Part shown: positions 6,626 through 16,227 of the stretch, piece by piece | Position numbering within the stretch: position 1 is the first letter of the stretch | Layout: each line of letters starts with the position of its first letter | Origin: an uncultured bacterium | Lineage (GTDB): Bacteria; Bacteroidota; Bacteroidia; Bacteroidales; Muribaculaceae | Length of the DNA stretch: 64,000 nucleotides | Assembly (NCBI GenBank): GCA_905214735.1 | Contig: CAJMNI010000007.1 | Coordinates: forward strand, 1 to 64,000 | Reading direction: 5' to 3' | Position numbers and translations under genes: made by a program | Notes under the pieces: generated by a model | Databases searched by the model: none | Seen by the model: only the letters and a program-made list of their open reading frames with translations | Told to the model about the DNA's origin: nothing

Positions 6626-8722
6626 TTAGCGGCGGCCGCCCTTCTTCTGCTGCTCGCGCATCATGGCCTGCTGCTGGCGCTGCATTTCCTCGAGACGCGC
6701 CATGAAGCCCGATTTCTTCTTAGGCTTCTTGGCAGCCTCTTTCATTCTGCGGCGCACGTCGTCTTCCTTGATCACATAGCGCATCGCGTAGGTCTGGATG
6801 ATAGTGATCAGCAGGGAGAGGAAGTAATAGTAGGAAAGGCCGGAGGCGTAGTTGTTGAAGAAGATCATGAAGAACACCGGCATCAGATACATCATCCACT
6901 TCATGCCGGGCATGGAGCTTGCCTGGCTCTGGGTGTTGATGTAGGTATAGATGATGTTGGTGGCGGTCATCAGGAGGCAGAAGAGGGAGATATGGTTGCC
7001 GAAATATTTCGTGACCAGAGGGATGTTTCCGCTCCAGGAGATGATTGCGTCGGGGGCGGAGAGGTCGTGGGCCCAGAGGAAGCTTTGGCCTCTCAGTTCG
7101 ATGCAGGAGGGGAAGAATGAGAACATCGCGAAGAGAATAGGCATCTGGAGCAAGAGGGGGAGGCAGCCCGACATCGGGGATGCGCCGGCCTGCGAATAGA
7201 GAGCCATTGTCTTCTGCTGGCGGGTGAGGGCATTGTCGTTGCCCGGATATTTCTCGTTGATCGCCTTGATGTCGGGAGCGAGAATGCGCATCACTGCCTG
7301 GCTCTTGTAGCTCTTGTAGGTGAGCGGGAATAGGATCAGCTTGATGAAGATCGTGAGCAGCAGGATGATGATGCCGTAGTTGCTTATGAACTGGCCGAGG
7401 AAATTGAAGACCGGGATAACCACCAGAGTGTTGATCCAGCGGAAGATGCTCCATCCGAGGGGGATCAGCTTGGTGAGGTTGAGGTCTTCGTCGGGCGAGA
7501 TCGAATCGTCGAGGTCGGAGAGGAGGGGATAGAGGTTGGGGCCGATGAAGAGATGGAACGAGGCGGGGTTGGCGGCGTTCCAGTCATAGTCGGTCACCAC
7601 GGCTTCTGCCTGGAGCGACTTGAGATAGTCTGCGCCCTTGATCACCTTCGAGCTGAAATCGGCCGAGTTGAAATCCTTGTCGGCGATCATCACCGAAGAG
7701 AAGAACTGGTTTTTGAAGCCGATCCATTTCACCTTCGCCTGGCGCTCCTCTGAGTCGTCGTCGGCCTCGGAGAGATTCTCCACAGAGCCACCGGCAAACT
7801 TATAGTAGAGACCGGAATTGCGCTCCTCGAACATGCGGCCCTTCTCCTGGCGATGGATGTCCTGGGCCCAGGAGAAGCCGAGGCGGCGGTTGTTGCTCTG
7901 CGCGATGGGGGCCATTCCCTTCTGCACGATCTTCATGCCGACCACATAGCTGTCGCCCTTCGGGAGGGTATATTCGATACCCCAGTAGGCGCCCGAGCCG
8001 AAATCGAGAGCCATGAGCACGGTGGAATCGCTCGTCACCTTCGGGGTGAAGAAGAGTTCGGCGGTCTCCACTGGAGCGGGGAGGGGGAGCTGGAAATTGA
8101 AAGTGTTCTTGTCGCCTTCGAAGATCACCACCTTATGGCGGGTGTTGTCGGTCTCGTCGGAATTATATTCCGAATCATATTTGAGCAGGGTCGCTTTGGT
8201 GATCGAGCCGGAATGTGCGCTGAGTTCGAGCGAGAGCACGTCGTTGGCGAGCTTCACGGTCTGCTCCTTTCCGGAGAGGAAAGAGGAGAAGCGGCCATAT
8301 TTTCCGAGGGCGTTCGACATCTGGCGCACGGCCTCCACGGCCTTGCGCTGCTCGGCCACGGTCATGGCGGCTGTGTTTCCGGCGGCCACGTCGGCCCACT
8401 GGAGGCCGCGGCCGTCGACGGTCACCGTTCCGGCCACAGAGTCGCCCGTAAGGGTGAGGTCGATGCCGTTCTGGTCGAGATGGTAAGAGCGCACGCCGTT
8501 TTCGGCCACGGTGAGCGAGCCGTTTTCAGCGATATTTTTCACGAGCCATTCCCTTTCCTGGGCGGTAAGGGAATCGACCGAAGTGTTGACGGGGGTCTGG
8601 GCGGCGACCTCCGGCTCCTGGGCCTTCTGCTGCTTCTGCTCATCGTTCTTGGGGGTGAACCACATGAAGGCGAGGAACACCAGGAACATCAGCAGCAGGC
8701 CGTTGAGGGTGTTTTTATCCAT
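6626..8722 (-). CDS. yidC: membrane protein insertase YidC
   Basis: YidC inserts and folds inner-membrane proteins, alone or with SecYEG. At 698 residues it has the long form found in Bacteroidota. An N-terminal transmembrane anchor (LNGLLLMFLVFLAFMWF) is followed by a large periplasmic beta domain (about 60-400). The conserved 60KD_IMP region then has five helices, including YKSQAVMRILAPDIKAI, the GCLPLLLQMPILFAMFSFF block and the SGLSYYYFLSLLITI helix. The tail is basic (MREQQKKGGRR), as expected for ribosome contact. It starts 9 bases after pyrG stops. Confidence 0.97.
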   Translation of the reverse strand: MDKNTLNGLLLMFLVFLAFMWFTPKNDEQKQQKAQEPEVAAQTPVNTSVDSLTAQEREWLVKNIAENGSLTVAENGVRSYHLDQNGIDLTLTGDSVAGTVTVDGRGLQWADVAAGNTAAMTVAEQRKAVEAVRQMSNALGKYGRFSSFLSGKEQTVKLANDVLSLELSAHSGSITKATLLKYDSEYNSDETDNTRHKVVIFEGDKNTFNFQLPLPAPVETAELFFTPKVTSDSTVLMALDFGSGAYWGIEYTLPKGDSYVVGMKIVQKGMAPIAQSNNRRLGFSWAQDIHRQEKGRMFEERNSGLYYKFAGGSVENLSEADDDSEERQAKVKWIGFKNQFFSSVMIADKDFNSADFSSKVIKGADYLKSLQAEAVVTDYDWNAANPASFHLFIGPNLYPLLSDLDDSISPDEDLNLTKLIPLGWSIFRWINTLVVIPVFNFLGQFISNYGIIILLLTIFIKLILFPLTYKSYKSQAVMRILAPDIKAINEKYPGNDNALTRQQKTMALYSQAGASPMSGCLPLLLQMPILFAMFSFFPSCIELRGQSFLWAHDLSAPDAIISWSGNIPLVTKYFGNHISLFCLLMTATNIIYTYINTQSQASSMPGMKWMMYLMPVFFMIFFNNYASGLSYYYFLSLLITIIQTYAMRYVIKEDDVRRRMKEAAKKPKKKSGFMARLEEMQRQQQAMMREQQKKGGRR

Positions 8723-8731
8723 ATCGGGGGA

Positions 8732-10351
8732 TTATTTGGCAGCCTTTTCGTCGGAATAATTGATGGCGGCCTTGATAAATGACATGAAGAGGGGATGGGG
8801 ATTGAGCACGGTGGAGCGGTATTCGGGGTGATACTGCGTGCCGACATACCAGCGTTTTTCGGGGATCTCCACCACTTCCACAAGTTTTGTCTGGGGGTTG
8901 CGTCCGACGCATTTCATGCCGCCCTCCTCGAAGGCCTGCAGGAAATCGTTGTTGAACTCGAAGCGGTGGCGGTGGCGTTCGCTGACCTCGGCCGAGCCGT
9001 AAGCCTCGGCGGCTTTCGAGCCGGGAAGGAGCTCGCACTTGTAGGCTCCGAGACGCATCGTGCCTCCCATGTTGGAGACAGATTTCTGCTCCTCCATGAG
9101 GTCGATCACGTTATAGGGTGTCTTGGTGTCCATTTCGGTGGAGTTGGCGTTTTCGAGGCCGAGCACGTCGCGGGCGAACTCGATCACCATGCACTGCATT
9201 CCGAGGCAGATGCCGAAAGTCGGCACGTCATGCTCGCGACACCATTTCAGGGCGGCGAACTTACCCTCGATTCCGCGCTGGCCGAAGCCCGGGGCGACGA
9301 TCACGCCGTCCATGTCGCGGAGTTTCTCGTCGGCGTTGGCGTCGGTGAGCTTCTCGGAGTGGATGTATACGAGATTGAGCTTGTGGTCCTGGTAGGTGGC
9401 GCAGTGCATGAGGGCTTCGGAGATCGACTTGTAGGCGTCCTGGAGCTCCACATATTTACCGACCAGACCGATAGTGACGATCTTTTCGGCGTTCTGGAGC
9501 TTATGGAGGAAAGTGTTCCAGGCGGTGAGGTCGGGTTCGGGGCGCGGGTCGGCGCCGGTGAACTCGATCACCATGTCGTCGAGGTGCTGCTCGTGCATGC
9601 GGAGGGGCACCTGATAGATAGTAGGCTGGTCGAGGCTCTGGATCACGGCCTCGGGGGCGACGTTGCAGAACTGGCCGACCTTGCGGCGCATTGCTGCGGG
9701 GAGGTCTTTCTCCGTGCGGAGCACGAGGATGTCGGGCTGGATGCCGACGCTCTGGAGCATCTTCACGCTATGCTGCGTGGGCTTTGTCTTCAGCTCCTTT
9801 GCGGCGCGGAGATAAGGCACGTATGTGAGGTGGATGAAGAGGGCGTCCTTGCCGAGCTCCCATTTGAGCTGGCGCACAGCCTCGAGGAAAGGCGTCGACT
9901 CGATGTCGCCGACGGTTCCGCCGATTTCAGTGATCACGAAGTCATAGTCGCCGGTGTTGCCGAGGATCTTGACGTTGCGCTTGATTTCGTCGGTGATGTG
10001 CGGGATGATCTGCACGGTCTTTCCGAGATAGTCGCCGCGGCGCTCCTTGTCGATGACGCTCTGGTAGATCCGGCCTGTGGTGACGTTGTTGGCGCGGGTT
10101 GTCTGGATGTTGGTGAAGCGCTCGTAGTGGCCGAGGTCGAGGTCGGCCTCGTGGCCGTCGACGGTCACGTAGCATTCGCCGTGCTCGTAGGGGTTGAGCG
10201 TGCCCGGGTCGATGTTGATGTAGGGGTCGAACTTCTGGATAGTGACCCTGTAGCCTCTGCTGAGCAGGAGGCGCGCCAGAGAACTCGAGATGATACCTTT
10301 GCCAAGAGATGAAACCACTCCGCCGGTAACGAAAATATACTTAGTGTTCAC
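8732..10351 (-). CDS. pyrG: CTP synthase
   Basis: PyrG converts UTP to CTP with ATP and glutamine. The 539 residues match the family length. The N-terminal synthetase domain begins MNTKYIFVTGGVVSSLGKG with a P-loop and carries KFDPYINIDPGTLNP and DYLGKTVQIIPHI. The C-terminal class I glutamine amidotransferase domain has the nucleophile Cys in FGICLGMQCMVIEFAR and the His-Glu pair in TQYHPEY. It is the first gene of a block with yidC, a polyferredoxin gene and thyA, behind a strong Bacteroidetes-type promoter at 10424-10455. The start codon is the first Met of the conserved motif, so it is secure. Confidence 0.97.
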   Translation of the reverse strand: MNTKYIFVTGGVVSSLGKGIISSSLARLLLSRGYRVTIQKFDPYINIDPGTLNPYEHGECYVTVDGHEADLDLGHYERFTNIQTTRANNVTTGRIYQSVIDKERRGDYLGKTVQIIPHITDEIKRNVKILGNTGDYDFVITEIGGTVGDIESTPFLEAVRQLKWELGKDALFIHLTYVPYLRAAKELKTKPTQHSVKMLQSVGIQPDILVLRTEKDLPAAMRRKVGQFCNVAPEAVIQSLDQPTIYQVPLRMHEQHLDDMVIEFTGADPRPEPDLTAWNTFLHKLQNAEKIVTIGLVGKYVELQDAYKSISEALMHCATYQDHKLNLVYIHSEKLTDANADEKLRDMDGVIVAPGFGQRGIEGKFAALKWCREHDVPTFGICLGMQCMVIEFARDVLGLENANSTEMDTKTPYNVIDLMEEQKSVSNMGGTMRLGAYKCELLPGSKAAEAYGSAEVSERHRHRFEFNNDFLQAFEEGGMKCVGRNPQTKLVEVVEIPEKRWYVGTQYHPEYRSTVLNPHPLFMSFIKAAINYSDEKAAK

Positions 10352-10423
10352 TGTTATAGATAATTATAAATAAACTGGAGCCGGAGTCCGGAACGGCGCC
10401 GGGCATCGGCCGCAAACCAACTG

Positions 10424-10455
10424 CAAAGTTAGTGAGAATTTGGCGAATAAACAAA
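10424..10455 (-). promoter_or_regulatory. promoter of the pyrG-yidC block
   Basis: On the minus strand TTTG (10455-10452), a 20-base spacer and TAACTTTG (10431-10424) fit the Bacteroidetes consensus exactly. The predicted start lies about 65 bases upstream of pyrG. The -33 part overlaps the 3' end of the acyltransferase gene. Confidence 0.65.
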
Positions 10456-11247
10456 TTGGCGCACGCGGTCGGCGATTTGTCCGAGCGACAGGCCGTCGGC
10501 CTTCATCCGCTCCAGCTCGGCGCGGGATATCGGCCGATGGAAGATTATGCGGAATTTTTTGCCGCGCGAGGCCACGAGTTCGGAGGGGAGGAGGGCCTGC
10601 TCGATGTTGATTTTCAGGCCGAGGCGCTGGCGCCAGCGGGCGGTGCGGTAGAAGCGCTTGCGGTTGAGCCCGACGAAAGTCACCGGCACGATTCCGCGGC
10701 CATATTCGAGGGCTTTCGCCACAAACGATTTCTGCCATTGGAGGTCGGCGATAGCGCCCCCTTTCCCCATGCGGGAAACGAGTCCGGCGGGGAAGATGAT
10801 GATTTGCTTGGCGGAGGCGTAGGCTGCGTTGATCTCCCGGGCTGCGGCGCGACCCTGCGCCCCATATTTGTTGATGGGGAGAAACACCGGGCGCAGCGGC
10901 TCCACATGCATCAGCATGTCGTTGACAAGGAAACGGATGTTTTCGTCGCCGTAACTGGGGCCGAGGGCGAGGATGAGGCCTATTCCGTCGAGTCCGCCGA
11001 GGGGATGGTTGGAGGCGAAGATGAAGCGTTCGCCGGCGGGGATAGTCTCCAGCCCCTCGATTTCGAGGGTGAGGTCGAAATAATCGTAGACGCGGCGGGC
11101 GAACTCCGAGCCTTCAGAGGGGGTTGTGGCCCGCAGGGTGGCGTTGAGCTCGTTCTGGCAGATGATCTTTTCGAGAAGACGGGCTACGAAGCCGGGCACC
11201 GGCGCCTTGCGGTCGGCCAGGATTTTGCGAAGATTGATCTGAAGCAT
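10429..11247 (-). CDS. PlsC-like acyltransferase, HX5D variant
   Basis: This is a 272-residue membrane-associated lipid acyltransferase of the glycerol-phosphate/hemolysin-like type. The first catalytic block reads FASNHPLGGLDG, so His and Asp are separated by five residues, whereas PlsC enzymes normally have HX4D. Other blocks are FLPINKYGAQGRAA and IIIFPAGLVSRMGKGG, matching the family's substrate-binding FPEG-type region with Ala for Glu. The substrate is not known. Phosphatidic acid or amino-acid lipids are possible, since Bacteroidetes make glycine and ornithine lipids. It follows obg on the same strand with 16 bases between them. Confidence 0.75.
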   Translation of the reverse strand: MLQINLRKILADRKAPVPGFVARLLEKIICQNELNATLRATTPSEGSEFARRVYDYFDLTLEIEGLETIPAGERFIFASNHPLGGLDGIGLILALGPSYGDENIRFLVNDMLMHVEPLRPVFLPINKYGAQGRAAAREINAAYASAKQIIIFPAGLVSRMGKGGAIADLQWQKSFVAKALEYGRGIVPVTFVGLNRKRFYRTARWRQRLGLKINIEQALLPSELVASRGKKFRIIFHRPISRAELERMKADGLSLGQIADRVRQFVYSPNSH

Positions 11248-11263
11248 TCTGAATATCGTTGGT

Positions 11264-12439
<1,176 letters not shown>

Positions 12440-12474
12440 ATCTGTTTAAGTCTTTTTATATAGAAACGCGGAGA

Positions 12475-12609
12475 GGGTTTTTAGGTTTAAGGTTTAGGGT
12501 TTAGGGTTTAGGGTTTAGGGTTTAAGGTTTAGGGTTTAGGGTTTAGGGTTTAGGGTTTAAGGTTTAGGGTTTAGGGTTTAGGGTTTAGGGTTTAGGGTTT
12601 AAGGTTTTG
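12475..12609. repeat. telomere-like heptamer array (GGTTTAG/GGTTTAA)
   Basis: About 17 consecutive heptamers run from 12484 to 12602, all GGTTTAG except for a GGTTTAA at 12484, 12519, 12554 and 12596. The pattern is therefore higher-order: one GGTTTAA followed by four GGTTTAG (35 bp), twice, then one with five (42 bp). Short degenerate copies flank it. It fills the gap between the obg start and the stop of the WYL gene. Confidence 0.95.
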
Positions 12610-12612
12610 GGG

Positions 12613-13560
12613 TTATTGGGATTTTGGGAGGGAGTCGGGGTCGTCGTAGAGGCTGAGGGTGTTTTCGAGCTGCTCGCGGAGCATCACCACGAGTTCGCGC
12701 GGTTCGACGACCTTGATGGCGTTTCCGAATCCGAGCAGTTCGTGGACGAGCTCATAGTTGAGCTTGAGCCGGAAAGTGAAAACCGAATAGTTGTCGTGGA
12801 TGCTCTCCTCCTGGGTGGCGTGGAAAGGGAGGGCGCGGAAATATTTGGCCTGGGTGGGGGTTGTGATGATCTTCACGGTGCGCACCTCGGCTTTTGAGGC
12901 CGTAATTCCGATGATATTCTTGAAGAAATCGGCCGGGGGCATGTCGGCGGGGAACTCGAAGCGCTCGTTGTCGGCCTCCATTTCCGTGACGCGGTCGAGG
13001 GCATAGGTTCGGATGTCGCGGCTCTGGTCGGTGTTTTTTTTCATGCCGGGCGTCTCCTTGAGTCCGATCATATACCACCGCTGCTTGTAACGCTTCACGA
13101 GGTAGGGGCGGAAGAGGATTCCGGCCTCGGGGCGGGATTTGGAGAATCCGGCGTAGGTGAACCGCAGTTTTCGGGTCTGTCCGATTGCGGAAAGCACCAC
13201 CGGGAGAAACCTTCGGGCCGAAGGGACGTCTTCCACCTCCACTCGGCCGGCGGGAATCGAGGCCTCCTTCATCGCGCTGTTGACGGCGTAAGACTCGAGC
13301 AGCCATTTGGTGACGAGCGGATTGCCGGAGTTTTCCGAAGTCTGCTCGATATAATATCGGCCGGCGCTGTCGCAATTTATGTCGATATGGAAATTCTCCT
13401 CGATGCTGCGCCGGTAGTTATAGAAGGTCCGGGCCGGCATCGGCTGCCCCTCGGAGATGTCGTTTTTCTGCCAGAGGTCGTTGATTTCCTCGCGGGTGAG
13501 GGCGCCGTAGCGGGTGATTGTGTCGACGATCCAGACGTATTTGTTGATGAGCTCTTTCAC
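12613..13560 (-). CDS. WYL-domain transcriptional regulator
   Basis: This 315-residue cytoplasmic regulator has an N-terminal winged-helix-like part (YGALTREEINDLWQ, MPARTFYNYRRSIEEN) and a WYL domain at about 120-200 (TRKLRFTYAGFSKSR, FRPYLVKRYKQRWYMIG). A C-terminal extension follows (TTPTQAKYFRALPFHATQEE). WYL proteins sense small ligands or nucleic acids and control stress, DNA-damage or defence genes in other bacteria. Here no defence gene is adjacent, so the target is open. The gene stands alone between the heptamer array and a long intergenic region. Confidence 0.8.
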   Translation of the reverse strand: MKELINKYVWIVDTITRYGALTREEINDLWQKNDISEGQPMPARTFYNYRRSIEENFHIDINCDSAGRYYIEQTSENSGNPLVTKWLLESYAVNSAMKEASIPAGRVEVEDVPSARRFLPVVLSAIGQTRKLRFTYAGFSKSRPEAGILFRPYLVKRYKQRWYMIGLKETPGMKKNTDQSRDIRTYALDRVTEMEADNERFEFPADMPPADFFKNIIGITASKAEVRTVKIITTPTQAKYFRALPFHATQEESIHDNYSVFTFRLKLNYELVHELLGFGNAIKVVEPRELVVMLREQLENTLSLYDDPDSLPKSQ

Positions 13561-13699
13561 GGGGAGAGAAATTTTGAAAATTTTGCAGAATGCCTAAGGC
13601 TTTGCCTGTCAGAGTGTTTTGCTGCGAAAAGATATTAAAAAACTAAAAAGCGAAAAAAATCAGAACCTTTTTTCGCGGGTTTTGTTATAATATCGAAAG

Positions 13700-13880
13700 G
13701 TTTGATAAAGCAGCCGCCCGATAACCCGGTGACAGATAAGCTGATAGAGCTTTAATTCGGGGCTTCTCAGGAAGCAGGGCGCGCTCAAAAGGATATACTG
13801 CTATAAGCGTTCTGAAAAAGTTGTTATTGTTGTTTTAATTGAAGAAACAAGGCCGACGTGAGTCGGCCTTTTTCTTGTTT
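13700..13880 (+). ncRNA. candidate structured small RNA
   Basis: No reading frame explains this intergenic stretch. On the plus strand I can fold a branched structure. Stem AGCAG/CTGCT (13709-13713, 13798-13802) encloses CGCCC/GGGCG (13715-13719, 13777-13781), which encloses two hairpins: AAGCT/AGCTT (13738-13752) and GCTTC/GAAGC with loop TCAG (13762-13775). It is followed at 13851-13873 by an ideal terminator. I could not match a known family. The length of about 170 nt would suit a 6S-like or other stable RNA, but that is only a guess. Confidence 0.35.
13851..13873. terminator. bidirectional intrinsic terminator
   Basis: GGCCGAC-GTGA-GTCGGCC is a perfect 7-bp stem, extended by AA/TT, followed by TTTTT on the plus strand. 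On the minus strand it follows rmlB and is trailed by TTGTTTCTT, so it probably ends the gmd-rmlB transcript as well as any plus-strand RNA. Confidence 0.75.
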
Positions 13881-13897
13881 GGGAAAATGTATTCCGG

Positions 13898-15028
13898 TCA
13901 ACGGCCGGAATACATTTTCTCGTAATATTTCTCGTATTCGCCCGAAGTGATGTTGTCGAGCCATTCCTGGTTGTCGAGATACCAGCGGACTGTTTTCTCG
14001 ATTCCCTCCTCAAACTGGAGCGAAGGTTCCCAGCCGAGCTCGCGCTGGAGTTTGCGGGAGTCGATGGCATATCGCATGTCGTGGCCCTTGCGGTCGGTGA
14101 CGTAGGTGATAAGTTTTTCCGACGTTCCTTCCGGATTTCCGAGCAGGCGGTCGACGGTCTTGATCACCACCTTGATAAGGTCGATGTTTTTCCACTCGTT
14201 GAAGCCGCCGATATTGTAGGTTTCGGCCGGTTTTCCCTTATGGAAGATAAGGTCGATTGCCCGGGCGTGGTCTTCGACGAATAGCCAGTCTCGCACATTC
14301 TCCCCCTTGCCGTAGACGGGGAGGGGTTTGCCGTGGCGGATATTGTTGATGAAGAGGGGAATGAGCTTCTCAGGGAACTGGTAGGGGCCGTAATTGTTGG
14401 AGCAATTGGTCACGAGAGTCGGCATGCCGTAGGTGTCGTGATAAGCCCTCACGAAATGGTCGCTCGAAGCCTTGGAGGCCGAATATGGGGAGTGGGGGTT
14501 ATATTTCGTGGTCTCGAGGAAGAATTCCTTGCCGAAGGCGAGGTGATGCTGCGCCGAAGAGGCAGTGGTGGTGAAGGGGGATTCGATACCCTGCGGGTCG
14601 GTGAGCTCGAGGGCACCGTAGACCTCGTCGGTCGAGATGTGGTAGAAGAGTTTCCCCTTGTAGCCTTCGGGGCGGGCTTCCCAGCAGACCTTTGCGGCCT
14701 GGAGAAGGGAAAGTGTGCCCATCACGTTGGTGCGGGCGAAAGTGAAGGGGTCGAGGATCGAGCGGTCCACATGGCTTTCGGCCGCGAGATGGATCACGCC
14801 GTCGATCTGATATTTCTCCATGATGCGGCGCATCTCGTCGTAGTCGCAGATGTCGGCCCTGACGAAGGTATAGTTGGGTTTGTCCTCGATGTCCTTCAGG
14901 TTGGCGAGGTTGCCGGCGTAGGTGAGCTTGTCGAGGTTGACGATGTGGTAGTCGGGATATTTGTTGACGAAGAGACGGACCACGTGCGAACCGATGAATC
15001 CGGCGCCTCCGGTGATGAGAATGTTCAT
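13898..15028 (-). CDS. rmlB: dTDP-glucose 4,6-dehydratase
   Basis: RmlB makes dTDP-4-keto-6-deoxyglucose, the precursor of dTDP-rhamnose and other deoxysugars. It is an extended short-chain dehydrogenase: GGAGFIGSHVVR binds NAD near the N terminus, STDEVYGAL holds the catalytic Thr/Asp/Glu, and YSASKASSDHFVRAY holds the Tyr-x3-Lys pair. NNYGPYQFPEKLIPL is specific to this family. The 376 residues are normal. It follows gmd by 22 bases on the same strand. The rmlA, rmlC and rmlD genes are not in the window. Confidence 0.93.
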   Translation of the reverse strand: MNILITGGAGFIGSHVVRLFVNKYPDYHIVNLDKLTYAGNLANLKDIEDKPNYTFVRADICDYDEMRRIMEKYQIDGVIHLAAESHVDRSILDPFTFARTNVMGTLSLLQAAKVCWEARPEGYKGKLFYHISTDEVYGALELTDPQGIESPFTTTASSAQHHLAFGKEFFLETTKYNPHSPYSASKASSDHFVRAYHDTYGMPTLVTNCSNNYGPYQFPEKLIPLFINNIRHGKPLPVYGKGENVRDWLFVEDHARAIDLIFHKGKPAETYNIGGFNEWKNIDLIKVVIKTVDRLLGNPEGTSEKLITYVTDRKGHDMRYAIDSRKLQRELGWEPSLQFEEGIEKTVRWYLDNQEWLDNITSGEYEKYYEKMYSGR

Positions 15029-15050
15029 GACTTCAGAATTGTTAGTTTAA

Positions 15051-16142
15051 TTATTTAACGATTCCTTTCTCAAGATATTCCACGAGGTTGGTGCGAACTT
15101 CTTCGGAAACGCGCTCCACGGCCACTTTTTCCACGTCGTGGTCGACCATGAGGTTTACGAGCTGCTCGAAAGAGGTCTTCTTCTTGGGATCCCAGCCGAG
15201 TTCGGTGCGTGCTTTCGAGGGGTCTCCCCAGAGGTTCACCACGTCGGTGGGGCGGTAGAAATCGGGCGAGACCTCGACCAGGACCTTTCCGGTCTTGGTG
15301 TCGATTCCCTTCTCATTCTCCTCGGCGCCTTCCCAGCGGAGCTCGATGCCGACGCGGCGGAAAGCGAGCTGGCAGAATTCGCGGACGGTGTGCTGTTCGC
15401 CGGTTGCGATCACATAATCGTCGGGTTTCTTCTGCTGGAGGATGAGCCACATGCACTCCACATAGTCGGGAGCGTAGCCCCAGTCGCGGAGCGAAGAGAG
15501 GTTGCCGAGGTAGAGCTTGTCCTGCTTGCCCTGGGAGATGCGGGCGGCTGCGAGCGATATCTTGCGGGTCACGAAAGTCTCGCCGCGACGTTCGCTCTCG
15601 TGGTTGAAGAGGATTCCCGAGCAGCAATACATATTGTAGGCCTCGCGATATTCCTTCACGATCCAGAAGCCGTAGAGTTTGGCCACTGCGTAGGGGGAAT
15701 AGGGATGGAAGGGAGTCTTCTCGTTCTGGGGCACTTCCTCAACTTTGCCATAGAGCTCCGAAGTGGAAGCCTGATAGAAGCGGCATGTCTCGGCGAGGCC
15801 GCAGATGCGGATGGCCTCGAGGAGACGGAGCACGCCTGTGGCGTCGATATTGGCGGTATATTCAGGGGAATCGAAAGATACCTGCACGTGGCTCTGGGCG
15901 GCGAGGTTATAGATCTCGTCGGGGCTGATCGTGCCGACCACCTTTAGGATCGACATCGAGTCGGAGAGGTCGCCGTAGTGGAGGTGGAAATTGGGATGCC
16001 CTTCAAGATGGGCGATGCGTTCGCGGAAATCGACCGACGACCGGCGGATCATGCCGTGAACGTCGTAACCTTTTGAAAGTAGAAATTCGGCAAGATAGCT
16101 GCCATCCTGGCCGGTCACGCCGGTGATGAGTGCTTTTTTCAT
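15051..16142 (-). CDS. gmd: GDP-mannose 4,6-dehydratase
   Basis: Gmd converts GDP-mannose to GDP-4-keto-6-deoxymannose, the first step to GDP-L-fucose. The NADP site is GVTGQDGSYLAEFLLSKGY. The catalytic block is ASTSELYGKVEEVPQ with YSPYAVAKLYGFW, and LFNHESERRGETFVTRKI is diagnostic. There are 363 residues. A -7 box on the minus strand (TAACTTTG, 16181-16174) lies 32 bases upstream, so gmd probably starts its own transcript with rmlB. The partner enzyme, GDP-fucose synthase, is encoded 12.5 kb away at 28636-29577 rather than next door. Confidence 0.95.
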   Translation of the reverse strand: MKKALITGVTGQDGSYLAEFLLSKGYDVHGMIRRSSVDFRERIAHLEGHPNFHLHYGDLSDSMSILKVVGTISPDEIYNLAAQSHVQVSFDSPEYTANIDATGVLRLLEAIRICGLAETCRFYQASTSELYGKVEEVPQNEKTPFHPYSPYAVAKLYGFWIVKEYREAYNMYCCSGILFNHESERRGETFVTRKISLAAARISQGKQDKLYLGNLSSLRDWGYAPDYVECMWLILQQKKPDDYVIATGEQHTVREFCQLAFRRVGIELRWEGAEENEKGIDTKTGKVLVEVSPDFYRPTDVVNLWGDPSKARTELGWDPKKKTSFEQLVNLMVDHDVEKVAVERVSEEVRTNLVEYLEKGIVK

Positions 16143-16227
16143 TTCTGGTTGCTGATTAGAGCTTATTAAAGCGCAAAGTTAATAATTTTTTGCGAGATAA
16201 CGGAATATCTGTCTTACAATAGCAGAA

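Noticed and set aside
8795..10312. 505-codon plus-strand frame opposite pyrG
   Set aside because: It mirrors the pyrG codon pattern (Val/Gly/Glu/His-rich, no motif), so it is an antisense shadow.
12475..12609. Eukaryotic telomere or contamination
   Set aside because: The array is embedded between intact bacterial genes on both sides and has a 35-bp higher-order pattern, so it is an internal tandem repeat.
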